Part shown: piece after piece, positions 8,580 through 17,513 of the stretch
Numbering within the stretch: the first letter of the stretch is position 1
Layout: the number at the start of each line of letters is the position of its first letter
Assembly (NCBI RefSeq): GCF_900169175.1
Contig: NZ_FXZM01000007.1
Location: 62,001 to 126,000, forward strand
DNA from: Brevibacterium jeotgali
GTDB lineage: Bacteria > Actinomycetota > Actinomycetes > Actinomycetales > Brevibacteriaceae
DNA length: 64,000 nt
Direction of reading: 5' to 3'
The notes under the pieces: model-generated
What the model saw: the letters and a program-made list of their open reading frames with translations, nothing else
Told to the model about the DNA's origin: nothing
Database searches by the model: none
Made by a program: the position numbers and the translations under genes

Positions 8580-9953
8580 ATGGCCTCGACATTCACGACG
8601 ACCGGCCCGGCGAACGGCGAGATGCTCAAGGAATTCCCGGCCGCCGCGGACCACGAGATCGCGGACGCGATCGCAGCGTCGCACGCAGCGTTCCAGACAT
8701 GGCGCACAACCCCTGTCGAGAAGCGGACGGAGCCCATCAGACGCGCTGCAGACCTCATGGAGGAGCGGATCGACGAGCTGTCTCGACTGCTCACCCTGGA
8801 GATGGGGAAGCTCACCGCGGAGGCTCGTGCGGAGGTGGAGCTGTGCGCGAAGATCCTGCGCTACTACGCCGACGAAGGACCGGGGCACCTCGCGGATGAG
8901 CGGCGCACACCGGACAGCGGCGGCACCGGCGTCGTCAAGAAGGAGCCCAAGGGTCCCCTGATCGGCGTGATGCCGTGGAACTTCCCCTACTACCAGGTGG
9001 TGCGCCTCGCCGCTCCCAATCTGATCGCCGGGAACACCATCCTGCTCAAGCACGCGCCCAACTGCCCGCAGTCCGCAGTGGCCTTCGCCGCGCTCATGTC
9101 CGACGCGGGCCTGCCTGACGACTGCTACATCAACCTGTTCGCCGACACTGACCAGATCCAGACGATCATCGCCGATGAGCGCGTGGCCGGTGCATCGCTC
9201 ACCGGCTCGGAGGCTGCTGGTTCGGCGGTCGCCGCCGGTGCCGGCGAGAACCTCACGAAGGTGATCCTGGAGCTGGGCGGCAGCGACCCGTTCATCGTCC
9301 TCGACTCCGACGACCTGGATGAGACAGTGTCGACGGCCGTCGCCGGGCGCATGGCGAATGCGGGGCAGAGCTGCATCGCCTCGAAGCGACTGATCGTCGT
9401 GGAGGACCACTACGAGGAGTTCGTCGAGAAGTTCACCACCGCGATGGCGGGCTTCACACCGGGCGACCCCGCAGACCCCGACACCACCCTCGCCCCGCTG
9501 TCGTCCGAGCAGGCCGCAGCAGACCTCATGGAGCAGGTGCACGACGCCGTCGAGCAGGGTGCCACCGTGCAGATCGGCGGCGGCCGCGTCGACAGGCCGG
9601 GAGCCTACGTGCAGCCCACCGTGCTCACAGGCGTCATACCGTCGATGCGGGCCTATTCGGAGGAACTCTTCGGACCAGTAGCAGTGATCTACAGGGTCGC
9701 CGATGAGGAGGAGGCCATCCACCTGGCCAACGATTCCTCCTTCGGACTGGGCGGCTCCGTCATGAGCGCCGACCCTGCCCGAGCCCGACGCGTCGCGGAC
9801 CGCATCGACTCCGCGATGGTCTGGATCAACGCCGCGACCTGGACGGAGCCGGATCTGCCGTTCGGCGGCACCAAGCGGTCCGGAATCGGCCGCGAACTGG
9901 GTGCGGAGGGAATCCTCGAGTTCGTGAACAAGAAGCTCATCCGCGAACCCTGA
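8580..9953 (+). CDS. NAD(P)-dependent aldehyde dehydrogenase, SSADH-like
   Basis: The 457-residue protein is a complete aldehyde dehydrogenase. Asn134 (in MPWNFP), Glu231 (in ELGGSDPF) and the nucleophile Cys265 (in [10 protein letters not shown]) are all present. The short N-terminus and the AGQSC(I/T) loop are typical of succinate-semialdehyde dehydrogenases of the GabD/YneI group, which oxidise succinate semialdehyde to succinate. No GABA transaminase is certain nearby, although a class I/II aminotransferase lies divergently upstream. The ATG has a GAGGAG site 11 bases upstream. The gene converges on the glutamate-cysteine-ligase-like gene with 6 bases between stops. Confidence 0.87.
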   Translation: MASTFTTTGPANGEMLKEFPAAADHEIADAIAASHAAFQTWRTTPVEKRTEPIRRAADLMEERIDELSRLLTLEMGKLTAEARAEVELCAKILRYYADEGPGHLADERRTPDSGGTGVVKKEPKGPLIGVMPWNFPYYQVVRLAAPNLIAGNTILLKHAPNCPQSAVAFAALMSDAGLPDDCYINLFADTDQIQTIIADERVAGASLTGSEAAGSAVAAGAGENLTKVILELGGSDPFIVLDSDDLDETVSTAVAGRMANAGQSCIASKRLIVVEDHYEEFVEKFTTAMAGFTPGDPADPDTTLAPLSSEQAAADLMEQVHDAVEQGATVQIGGGRVDRPGAYVQPTVLTGVIPSMRAYSEELFGPVAVIYRVADEEEAIHLANDSSFGLGGSVMSADPARARRVADRIDSAMVWINAATWTEPDLPFGGTKRSGIGRELGAEGILEFVNKKLIREP

Positions 9954-9959
9954 TCGGGC

Positions 9960-11453
9960 TCACTCGCCGGGCAGGCTCCACGTGTGCACGGGACGGCCCG
10001 TCTGCTGGTTCTCCGTGTAGAGGCGAACCAGCTTGTGGAGGGCCTCCTCGCGCTCGACCGAACCGACCGGCGCACGCCCCGCGAACGCATCGAGCGTCTT
10101 CCGCTGCCACCATGCACCGTTGCGACCGGTCCGGGCTCGCGCTTCGTAGATTCCGATGTACTCATCGATGACGTCGTCGTCGACCTCGAGCTGCTCGAGT
10201 CCCTCGCGCGCCTGCGGGGCGAGGGTCTCGAGGACCAGCTCTGCGACGTCGAGCGTGCCGTGCCGGGGCCACGTCAGGCGCGCACCGATCCCGTCGCGCG
10301 CACCGTTCTCGAAGTTCTCCTGCGCATCCGCGAACGTCATCCGCGACCAGACCGGCCGGTTCTCCCGGACGAGGAAGGCGATGAGCCCGTAGTAGAACGC
10401 GGCGTCCGCGACCATGTCCACGGTCGACGGTCCGGCCGGCAGGATCCGGTTCTCGATGCGGATGTGGGCATTCCGCCTGCCCGGCGAATAGATCGGACGG
10501 TTCCATCGCCAGACCGTGCCGTTGTGCAGGTTGAGCTCGTGCAGGTACGGGGTTCCGCTGTCCGTGAGGATCGGACGGCCGGAGGCCTCGCGCGTCTCCG
10601 GCAGCAGCGGCGGGAAGAAGTGGACGTTCTCCTCGAAGAGGTCGAACACGCTGGTGATCCACCGCTCACCGAACCACACGCGAGGACGCACGCCCTGGTG
10701 CTCCAGTTCCGGGGTCCGGGTGTCGATCGACTGTGCGAATACGGGGAGCCGGGATTCGTGCCACAGCCGGTGACCGAGGAACAGGGGCGAGTTCGCCGCC
10801 ATCGCGATCTGCACTCCCGCGATCGCCTGCGACGCGTTCCACGCATCCGCGAAGCGATTGGGTGCCACCTGCAGGTGCAGCTGCATCGACGTGCACGTGG
10901 ATTCGGGGGCGATGTCCGTGAAGTCGTGCGCGTAGTGGTCCTCGCGGGACAGGTCGATGCCGACGTACTCGCCGCGCGCCTCGACGACCGCGGTCGACAG
11001 CGCCCGGTAGCGGTTCTCCGGGGTGATCCACTTCTCGTCCTCGAGCAGCTCCGTCGTGACGGTGGGCAGAGTGCCGATGGAGACCGGACTGACGCCGTGA
11101 TCGCGAGCGGCCGCGCGGAGCTTCGCGAGACGATCGTCGAGCCCCTTCTCCATCTGCTTGAGGCCCATGTCCCGTACCCGCGAGATCGGCATGTTGACCT
11201 CGAGGTTGTAAGCACCGACCTCCGACTGGAAATCACCGTCGTCCAGTGTCTCGAGCACATCGAGATTCGTGAGCGCCGGCGCACCGGTCTCATCCACGAG
11301 GTTGAACTCGAGTTCGAGGCCGATCGTGCCCTTCGACTCGAAGCTCGCGTTCTGCAGGTAGGTATCGAAGGTCTCCAGGTTCTCCTGGAGCTTCCGACGA
11401 TAGAGCGTCCGTTCGCGCGGTGTGTATCGGACGGAGCCGACTGCTTCTCCCAT
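9960..11453 (-). CDS. Glutamate-cysteine-ligase-family protein
   Basis: The 497-residue protein belongs to the actinobacterial glutamate-cysteine ligase-like family (GCS2 fold). Motifs include GTIGLELEFNLVD near residue 42, FQSEVGAYNLEVN, STCTSMQLHLQV and AHIRIENRILPAGPS, which place acidic metal-binding residues and the ATP-grasp-like core in order. These enzymes join an amino acid to the gamma-carboxyl of glutamate using ATP. In mycothiol-using bacteria the acceptor is not necessarily cysteine, so the true product is open. The start was set at 11453 because the family begins there and a near-consensus -10 (CAGTCT) lies 7 bases upstream; the longer open frame has no support. Confidence 0.82.
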   Translation of the reverse strand: MGEAVGSVRYTPRERTLYRRKLQENLETFDTYLQNASFESKGTIGLELEFNLVDETGAPALTNLDVLETLDDGDFQSEVGAYNLEVNMPISRVRDMGLKQMEKGLDDRLAKLRAAARDHGVSPVSIGTLPTVTTELLEDEKWITPENRYRALSTAVVEARGEYVGIDLSREDHYAHDFTDIAPESTCTSMQLHLQVAPNRFADAWNASQAIAGVQIAMAANSPLFLGHRLWHESRLPVFAQSIDTRTPELEHQGVRPRVWFGERWITSVFDLFEENVHFFPPLLPETREASGRPILTDSGTPYLHELNLHNGTVWRWNRPIYSPGRRNAHIRIENRILPAGPSTVDMVADAAFYYGLIAFLVRENRPVWSRMTFADAQENFENGARDGIGARLTWPRHGTLDVAELVLETLAPQAREGLEQLEVDDDVIDEYIGIYEARARTGRNGAWWQRKTLDAFAGRAPVGSVEREEALHKLVRLYTENQQTGRPVHTWSLPGE

Positions 11454-11558
11454 GGAGCACAGACTGGCACACCAGGATCGGTCTCGTCTCGTGTTCCGCC
11501 ATTCGAGTGATGCCGGCACGCGGCGTCCGCCGCCCACACCCACTCAGAGCTCGCGCCC

Positions 11559-11564
11559 TAGACT
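11559..11564 (+). promoter_or_regulatory. -10 element before the M20 peptidase
   Basis: TAGACT ends 7 bases before the ATG at 11572. The gap CGGAGGC could also act as a Shine-Dalgarno sequence, so this start may be read with or without a leader. Confidence 0.5.
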
Positions 11565-11571
11565 CGGAGGC

Positions 11572-12753
11572 ATGACGCACCCCACCTCGAACCCGCTGTC
11601 CGTCGTCGACCACCCCGCACTCCTGTCCGCTGCGGAATCTCGACTCCCCCAGATGCTCACGGACATCGAGCGGGCGATCTCGATCGAGACACCGTCATCG
11701 GACCTGGAGGCCGTCGCCCGGGGCGCCCAGGACTTCGCCACTCTCGTGACCGAGCGGCTGGGTGCGACTCCGGAGACCCTCACGGTCGACGGCGTCACAC
11801 ACCTGAGGCTGCGGTTCGGCTCCGGCCCCGCGAAGGTGGTCCTCGTCAATCATCAGGACACCGTGTGGCCGCACGGCACGCTCGAGCGGATCCCCTTCTC
11901 GCACGACGACGGGGTCGTCCGCGGGCCGGGCAGCTTCGACATGCTCACCGGCGCAGTCATGTCCGTGCACGCCACCGCGATGCTCATCGAGCAGGGCGGG
12001 ACCGAGGCGGTGGACGGACTCAGCATCATCGTGACCGGCGACGAGGAGGTCGGCTCGCACACCGGCGCCCCCCTGCTGCGCGAGGAGGCCGCACAGGCGC
12101 GCGCCGCGTTCGTCATGGAGGCCGCAGCCGGTGAGGGCGGTGCGCTGAAGATCGCGCGCAAGGGCACGTCGATGTACACGATCGTCCTCCACGGGCGGGC
12201 GTCCCATGCGGGCCTCGACCCGGAGAAGGGCGTGAACGCAGGGCTCGAGATGTCCCACCAGATGCTGGCCGTGGCCGGCCTGGCGGACCCGGAGCAGGGC
12301 ACCACCGTCACCCCCACCGTCTTCAGCGGCGGGACGACGACGAACACGGTGCCGTCGCTCGCACGGTTCGACGTCGATGTGCGCGCCAAGACACAGGACG
12401 AGCTCCAGCGGGTCGACGATGCGATCCGCGCGCTGCAGCCGGTGCTGGACGGCGCAACGATCGAGGTGCAGGGCGGGATCAACCGGCCGCCGATGGAACG
12501 CGCGATGGCCGAGGCGCTGTTCGACCGCGCCGCGGCCCTGTCGGAGGCCGTCGGCATCGACGCACCGCACGGCGTCGAGGTGGGCGGCGCATCGGACGGG
12601 AACTACACGGCCGGTGACGGCGTCCCCACCCTCGACGGCCTGGGTGCGGTGGGCGATGGAGCCCACGCGGAGCACGAACACGCAGTGTCCGCATACATCG
12701 CGCCGCGCACAGCGCTGCTCGCGGCACTCATCGCCGACCAGCTGGCCGACTGA
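11572..12753 (+). CDS. M20-family metallopeptidase/deacylase
   Basis: The 393-residue enzyme is an M20 family zinc hydrolase (carboxypeptidase G2/aminoacylase type). Metal ligands are visible in VNHQDTVWP (His, Asp), GPGSFDMLTG (bridging Asp), GDEEVGSHTG (catalytic Glu then metal Glu) and FVMEAAAGEG, with the dimerisation lid HGRASHAGLDPEKGVNA and a C-terminal His region AHAEHEHA. It would cleave an amide or peptide bond next to a free carboxylate in the cytoplasm; there is no signal peptide. The ATG at 11572 was preferred to earlier in-frame starts because of the TAGACT-7-ATG spacing and the GGAGG. Confidence 0.88.
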   Translation: MTHPTSNPLSVVDHPALLSAAESRLPQMLTDIERAISIETPSSDLEAVARGAQDFATLVTERLGATPETLTVDGVTHLRLRFGSGPAKVVLVNHQDTVWPHGTLERIPFSHDDGVVRGPGSFDMLTGAVMSVHATAMLIEQGGTEAVDGLSIIVTGDEEVGSHTGAPLLREEAAQARAAFVMEAAAGEGGALKIARKGTSMYTIVLHGRASHAGLDPEKGVNAGLEMSHQMLAVAGLADPEQGTTVTPTVFSGGTTTNTVPSLARFDVDVRAKTQDELQRVDDAIRALQPVLDGATIEVQGGINRPPMERAMAEALFDRAAALSEAVGIDAPHGVEVGGASDGNYTAGDGVPTLDGLGAVGDGAHAEHEHAVSAYIAPRTALLAALIADQLAD

Positions 12754-12760
12754 GCACGTA

Positions 12761-12781
12761 GGCCGGCTGAGCACGCCGGCC
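12761..12781. terminator. Hairpin between convergent genes
   Basis: GGCCGGC and GCCGGCC pair perfectly around a 7-base loop. It lies between the M20 peptidase stop and the end of the convergent ATPase gene, and may serve both directions. Confidence 0.5.
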
Positions 12782-12806
12782 CGGACTGCACAGCGTCGTG
12801 CTCGCG

Positions 12807-13553
12807 TCACTCCAGGTGGCGCAGGTAGCGTTCAGGCGCCTCGAGGAAAGACCGCTGGTGCCGGATCAGCTCCAGGTCGTCGTAGTCGCAGTGCCGCAGT
12901 CCCCATTCTCCGACCTCGTAGATCTGGGCGCCCGGCAGCGCCGCGAGGACCGGTGAGTGGGTCGACAGCACGACCTGCGATCCTGCGTTCCGAAGGTCAC
13001 GCAGGAACCCGATGAGTGCGAGGCATCCTGAGAACGACAGCGCTGATTCCGGCTCGTCCAGCACCCACAGTCCGGAGATGCGCGACCGTTCCGTGACGTA
13101 GTCGAGGAATGCCTCGCCGTGGCTGCGGGAGTGCAGGCCGCTGGGGCCGATCGACTCCAGATAGCTGAAGTGACCGTGCATCGTCTCTGCCCGCAGGAAG
13201 ACTCCGCGCTTGGAGGCGCCCGCCCCACGCACGATCTGCAGATGGTCGTGCAGTTCCGACTCCGTGGGACGTGTCTCGTGAGTCGCAGCATGAGTACCGC
13301 CTTCGGGATTCAATCCGAAGGCGATCGCAAGGGCCTCCACCAGCGTCGACTTCCCCGCTCCGTTGTCCCCCACCAGCACGGTGATCGGGCTCAGCTCCCA
13401 TCCGTGGTCCAGCACCTGTCGCACGGGGGCGAGCGTCGCCGGCCACGTCTCGCGGTCCAGGGGTGCCAGCCGGTGCTCCTCGACCCTGCGCACGGGCAGC
13501 GTGCTGAAAGCGTCCGCATCAGTGCGTGCGTCCGGGTCATCGTGAAAGCCCAT
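12807..13553 (-). CDS. Stand-alone AAA/ABC-like ATPase
   Basis: The 248-residue soluble ATPase has a Walker A GDNGAGKST near residue 63, a Walker B GLWVLDEPESALS and a switch motif LSTHSPVLAALPG. It is of the AAA_21/SMC-like type, with no membrane partner and no long coiled coil, so it is not a transporter subunit. Such ATPases sense nucleic acids or act as toxin or regulator modules, but also occur as lone housekeeping genes; the role is unknown. Its ATG follows the stop of the D-serine dehydratase-like gene after a single base (TGA-T-ATG), so the two are almost surely translated together. Confidence 0.8.
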   Translation of the reverse strand: MGFHDDPDARTDADAFSTLPVRRVEEHRLAPLDRETWPATLAPVRQVLDHGWELSPITVLVGDNGAGKSTLVEALAIAFGLNPEGGTHAATHETRPTESELHDHLQIVRGAGASKRGVFLRAETMHGHFSYLESIGPSGLHSRSHGEAFLDYVTERSRISGLWVLDEPESALSFSGCLALIGFLRDLRNAGSQVVLSTHSPVLAALPGAQIYEVGEWGLRHCDYDDLELIRHQRSFLEAPERYLRHLE

Positions 13554-13554
13554 A

Positions 13555-14892
13555 TCAGCGGGGTCTCAACAGCGTCCGACCCGCCTCGAGCAGGGCCGCG
13601 AACTCCTCGTCCGGCACGAGGGAACCACCGGTGAGCCAGGCGATGTGGGTGCCGGCCGATCCCGTCCGATGTCCGGCGAACTGCCCCGCCGCCCTCAGCC
13701 CCGCGCAGGCGGAGGGCTCCAGGCGCAGCCCGGCAGCGGCCTCGGCGACGGCCAGAGTGCGCAGAAGATCGTCATCGGTGACCGTCGCGTACCCGTGCAG
13801 CAGGTGCCCGACGGCCCTCCCCACGAAGCGTGACGGCCTCCCGACGGCCAGCCCGTCCGCGATGGTCAGCGCACCCAGGCCCACGTCAGCGACCGAGATC
13901 CCGTCGTCCAGCCCGGTGAGCCTGCCCAGCAGGAACGCCGGCATCGACACGGGCTCGACGAACACGCAGCGGACGGCGCTCCCGAACACGGTCGACAGTC
14001 CGTACGCGATCCCGCCGGGCGCACCGCCGATCCCGCACGGCAGGTGAACGGTGAGCGGATTCTCCTCGTCCACCACGACCGAGGCCGCGGCGAGCTGACC
14101 CGCGAGCCGCCTCCCTGCGACGGCGTACCCCGCGAAGAGGCTCAGCGAGTTCTCGTCGTCGATGAAGTGGGCACATGGATCCGCGTCTGCGGCGGCGCGA
14201 CCGGCGTGCACGGCCTGGGTGAAGTCCGTGTCGTGCTCGACGACCTCGACTCCTGAGCTCCGCAGCGTCTCCTTCTTCCACGCCTTCGCGTCGAGGGACA
14301 TGTGCACGGTGACGCTGAACCCCAGGATCGCGCCCATGAGACCGATCGACATGCCCAGGTTCCCCGTGGACCCGACGACGATCCGCATGCGGGACATGCG
14401 CTCCCGCGTCCCCTCGTCGAGGAAGACGCTGGGGCCCCTGTCCAGATCGACGCCGAGGTCCCGGGCGGCTCCCAGCGCCACCTCCAGGACCTCATGGATC
14501 CCGCCGCGCGACTTCACGGATCCGCTCACCGCGAGCGCATCATCCCGCTTCACCCAGAGGTTCGCGGGGAAGTCCTCTCCAAATTCTGCGGCGAGTGCAC
14601 GACTGAGCGAAGCGACCTTTTCCAGCGGCGACTCGATCACGCCGCCCTGGGCACGGGTCTCCGGGAAGAGCTGCTCGAACAGCGGGGCGAACCAGCGAAA
14701 TCGCTCCTCCGCCGCATCGACGAGGGCAGGAGTCGGTCTCGCCCCTCCCACATCCCCCACCTGTGTGACGCCCGGTTTCTCCGTCGTCGTCCGCGCGGGC
14801 ACCCAGACGGTGGGCCGTGCCTCGATCACCGCATCGAGAATCGCCCGCGACTCGTCACTGAGGTCGTACCGCACTGCCGCCGCATCCGTCAT
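13555..14892 (-). CDS. D-serine dehydratase-like PLP enzyme (DsdA type)
   Basis: The 445-residue protein is a fold-type II PLP enzyme. The Lys that binds PLP is in SGSVKSRGGIHEVLEVAL, the phosphate-binding loop is VGSTGNLGMSIGLMGAI, and the C-terminal CGIGGAPGGIAYGL segment is present, as in E. coli D-serine ammonia-lyase. The expected reaction is D-serine to pyruvate and ammonia. The start is the ATG at 14892, preceded by TAGCGT at 7 bases; a longer frame upstream lacks support. It is divergent from the NSAR/MenC-type gene and coupled to the downstream ATPase. Confidence 0.85.
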   Translation of the reverse strand: MTDAAAVRYDLSDESRAILDAVIEARPTVWVPARTTTEKPGVTQVGDVGGARPTPALVDAAEERFRWFAPLFEQLFPETRAQGGVIESPLEKVASLSRALAAEFGEDFPANLWVKRDDALAVSGSVKSRGGIHEVLEVALGAARDLGVDLDRGPSVFLDEGTRERMSRMRIVVGSTGNLGMSIGLMGAILGFSVTVHMSLDAKAWKKETLRSSGVEVVEHDTDFTQAVHAGRAAADADPCAHFIDDENSLSLFAGYAVAGRRLAGQLAAASVVVDEENPLTVHLPCGIGGAPGGIAYGLSTVFGSAVRCVFVEPVSMPAFLLGRLTGLDDGISVADVGLGALTIADGLAVGRPSRFVGRAVGHLLHGYATVTDDDLLRTLAVAEAAAGLRLEPSACAGLRAAGQFAGHRTGSAGTHIAWLTGGSLVPDEEFAALLEAGRTLLRPR

Positions 14893-14899
14893 GACCAGA

Positions 14900-14905
14900 A
14901 CGCTA
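14900..14905 (-). promoter_or_regulatory. -10 element of a leaderless promoter (dsdA-like gene)
   Basis: TAGCGT on the minus strand ends 7 bases before the ATG at 14892 and leaves no room for a ribosome-binding site. Confidence 0.55.
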
Positions 14906-14975
14906 CCGCCGGGGCGCGGCTGCCGGCACCAGTGGCACACGGATACGAGCGCGCGGGCGCACAGGTCGCGATTGC

Positions 14976-14981
14976 TAGTGT
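14976..14981 (+). promoter_or_regulatory. -10 element of a leaderless promoter (enolase-superfamily gene)
   Basis: TAGTGT ends 6 bases before the ATG at 14988. With the opposite element at 14900-14905 it makes a compact divergent promoter pair only 95 bases long between the two start codons. Confidence 0.55.
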
Positions 14982-14987
14982 GCTGTC

Positions 14988-16106
14988 ATGCAGCTCACAT
15001 CGCTCCGCCTCCATCGCGTATCCCTTCCACTCGTCACACCGTTCGAGACGTCCTTCGCTCGGCAGACGGAGAAGCACTGCTACCTCGTCGAGGCGACGTT
15101 CGACACGGAGTCCGGGCCGGTCACCGGGTGGGGCGAATCCGTCGCGATGATCTCGCCGCTCTACTCCGATGAGTACGTGGATGGTGGTATCGCCGTGACC
15201 CGCGACTGGATGGCCCCGATCCTCTTCGGCGTGGAGAACCTCACGGCGGAGACGGTCGGATGGCATCTGAAGCCCATCATCGGCCACCCCATGGCGAAGT
15301 CAGCCCTGGAGATGGCAGTGCTCGAGGCGCAGCTGAGAATGCGCGGCCAGTCGTTCAAGGAGTACGTGGGCGGGGTCGTCGACTCCGTGCCGTCAGGGGT
15401 GTCCGTGGGCATCCAGCGATCGATCCCCGAACTGCTCGAGGCCGTGGGCGGCTATCTGGATGAGGGCTACGCCCGCATCAAGCTGAAGATCAAGCCGGGT
15501 GCGGACCTCGAACCCGTCGCCGCGCTGCGGAAGGAGTACGGCGACGACTTCCTCTTCCAGGTGGACGCGAACGCCGCGTACACGCTGGTCGATGCGGCCC
15601 ATCTCAAGAAGCTCGACGACTACGGCCTGCTCCTCATCGAGCAGCCCCTGGGCGAGGCGGACATCCGCCAGCACGGTGAGCTCGCGAAGCTCATGAGCAC
15701 GCCGATGTGCCTGGACGAGTCGATCGTGTCCGCGGAATCCGCGGCGGACGCCATCTCCCTGGGCGCTGCCGCCGTCATCAACATCAAACCCGGGCGCGTG
15801 GGCGGCTATCTCGAGGCGAAGCGCATCCACGACCTCGCGTCCGCCCACGGTGTCGCAGTCTGGCACGGCGGTATGGTCGAGACCGGTCTGGGCCGCGCCG
15901 CGAACGCCGCACTGGCGACCCTTCCCGGCTTCTCACTGCCGGGCGACATCTCCGGTTCGAAGCGCTTCTTCCACGAGGACATCACGGAGGAGATCGTGCA
16001 GCGCGACGGCGCCGTCGAGATCCCCAGAGGCCCCGGCTTCGGTGTGACGATCGACCCGGATCAGCTGGAGAAGTTCCGCACGGAGACCATCGACATCACA
16101 CGCTGA
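14988..16106 (+). CDS. Enolase-superfamily enzyme, NSAR/o-succinylbenzoate synthase type
   Basis: The 372-residue protein is a complete muconate-lactonizing subgroup enzyme. The paired acid/base lysines are Lys165/Lys167 (KLK) and Lys267 (NIKPGRVGG). The metal ligands are Asp193 (QVDAN), Glu218 (IEQP) and Asp243 (LDES). The length and motifs fit the N-succinylamino-acid racemase / MenC-2 family. Such enzymes either make o-succinylbenzoate for menaquinone or interconvert N-acyl D- and L-amino acids. No other menaquinone gene is present; a D-serine dehydratase-like gene is divergent and an M20 deacylase lies 2 kb away, which favours an amino-acid role. The two activities cannot be told apart here. 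Confidence 0.86.
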   Translation: MQLTSLRLHRVSLPLVTPFETSFARQTEKHCYLVEATFDTESGPVTGWGESVAMISPLYSDEYVDGGIAVTRDWMAPILFGVENLTAETVGWHLKPIIGHPMAKSALEMAVLEAQLRMRGQSFKEYVGGVVDSVPSGVSVGIQRSIPELLEAVGGYLDEGYARIKLKIKPGADLEPVAALRKEYGDDFLFQVDANAAYTLVDAAHLKKLDDYGLLLIEQPLGEADIRQHGELAKLMSTPMCLDESIVSAESAADAISLGAAAVINIKPGRVGGYLEAKRIHDLASAHGVAVWHGGMVETGLGRAANAALATLPGFSLPGDISGSKRFFHEDITEEIVQRDGAVEIPRGPGFGVTIDPDQLEKFRTETIDITR

Positions 16107-16124
16107 CACGCGGGCGGGTCAGCG
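16101..16124. terminator. Convergent hairpin over two stop codons
   Basis: CGCTGAC and GTCAGCG pair perfectly around a 10-base GC-rich loop. The stem contains the stop of the enolase-superfamily gene on one side and overlaps the stop of the leftward coiled-coil gene on the other. Confidence 0.5.
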
Positions 16125-17465
16125 CGCTTCGCCGCCGTCGTCAGCGTCCCCGCTATCGTCAGCGTCGGCACCGCCGTCGGCATCTCCCTCATCCCCTGCT
16201 GCGCGCGCATCATCCGCAGAGGTGGAAGGACCAGCTTCGGCGGATGAGCTGCGGTCCCGGCGCCGCCTGCGGTCTCGCAGCGCGTCCTCGATGAGCGCGT
16301 TCACGTCGATCCCGCCGGTCGAGCCGGTCGAGTCGGTGGAGTCGGTGGAGTCGGTGGAGTCGGTCGCCTCGTCGTCCGTGGCCCAGACACCCGCGGGCGG
16401 GCCTCCGGCAGCGTCAGGGCCGGTCTCTGCCCCGTCGTCCTCCCGAGGCTTCGGCCCTGGCTCCGACTCCGGCCCCGGTTCCGACTCCGGCTCAGGTTCC
16501 GGCTGGAAGCCCGCGCGGCGATCCGAGCCACCGGCGGCGCCATCTGCCGCACCTGAGCCTGGGTGCGTCCCTGAGCCGGCACCGCCGTCTGCACCGGCAC
16601 GTCGCTGATCGGCCCAGCCACCGAATCGCTCGCTCAGCCAGCCCCGCAGTGCTTCCGTGTCGAGACCATCCACGCCTCTGCGCTTCTGCAGGTCACGCAG
16701 AATCCTGCGGACCTCGTCCGGGAGCCGGTCGAACAGCTCGGGGTCCCATGGCTGCGCACCCGTCGCCGATCCGCGCGAGCCGCCGTCGGACGCTCCGCCG
16801 AATCCGCCCGCACCCCAGTTCGCCAGATTCCCCAGGCCGCTGAGGCCGCCCACGCCGCCCAGCGCCTGCTGGATGTCGGCCAGTGCATCGGTCCAACCGG
16901 GTGCACCACCATCGCCGTCCGTGCCGCCAGTGGGGCCGTCCGCGGCGACCTCGGCCGACGAGCCGTGCGTCCCTCCGTCCACGCCGAGCGGACCGGTCTG
17001 CGTCGCAGTCATGGCGGCCGCGGCCTCGGCGGCCCGCTGCTGTGCTTGAGCAGCGAGCTCCTGGGCCTGTGCCGCACGCCCGTGCGATTCCGCGGCGAGC
17101 ACCTGGGCCTCGGCCGCTCGGGTCTGCGCATCGGCAACCCGGTGGTGCGCCTCAGCCTCCCTCGTCCGGGCGTCTGCGGCACGCTCCCGCGCCTCCGCAG
17201 CCCGCACGTCCGCCTCCGCCGCCCGCGTCTGGGCGCGGAGCAGTCCGGTCTGCGCCTCTGCGAGCGCGGCCTTCGCCCGCACGTCTTCGGCCTCGTGCTC
17301 CGCGGCGGACTCTGCCAGCGCGTGCCGCTCGCGCCGGTCTTCGGCGAGCTGCGCCGCGATCCGGCGCAGACCCGTCAGCGCAGCGACGACGACGGTGACG
17401 CAGCCTGCCAGCACCACGACGACGAGCACGAGGAGCAGGATCTCGGAAAGTGTGGCCTGGAGCAT
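16119..17465 (-). CDS. Membrane-anchored Ala-rich coiled-coil protein, unknown
   Basis: The 448-residue protein has one N-terminal membrane segment (about residues 8-30), then about 110 residues of an almost pure heptad repeat of the form xRAAEAx (residues 50-155), expected to form a long single helix or coiled coil. A Gly/Ser-rich linker, a small conserved-looking patch WDPELFDRLPDEVRRILRDL with RRGVDGLDTEALRGWLSERF (about residues 245-285), then acidic Pro/Glu and TDS repeats follow, ending in a low-complexity Asp/Ala tail. Orientation would put most of it in the cytoplasm. I do not recognise a family; the layout recalls membrane-tethered scaffold or polarity proteins, which is only an analogy. 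Confidence 0.7.
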   Translation of the reverse strand: MLQATLSEILLLVLVVVVLAGCVTVVVAALTGLRRIAAQLAEDRRERHALAESAAEHEAEDVRAKAALAEAQTGLLRAQTRAAEADVRAAEARERAADARTREAEAHHRVADAQTRAAEAQVLAAESHGRAAQAQELAAQAQQRAAEAAAAMTATQTGPLGVDGGTHGSSAEVAADGPTGGTDGDGGAPGWTDALADIQQALGGVGGLSGLGNLANWGAGGFGGASDGGSRGSATGAQPWDPELFDRLPDEVRRILRDLQKRRGVDGLDTEALRGWLSERFGGWADQRRAGADGGAGSGTHPGSGAADGAAGGSDRRAGFQPEPEPESEPGPESEPGPKPREDDGAETGPDAAGGPPAGVWATDDEATDSTDSTDSTDSTGSTGGIDVNALIEDALRDRRRRRDRSSSAEAGPSTSADDARAAGDEGDADGGADADDSGDADDGGEAR

Positions 17466-17513
17466 GTCTGTCCTTAGCGACGGCGACGTTGCGGACCTCC
17501 AGTATGAACGACG

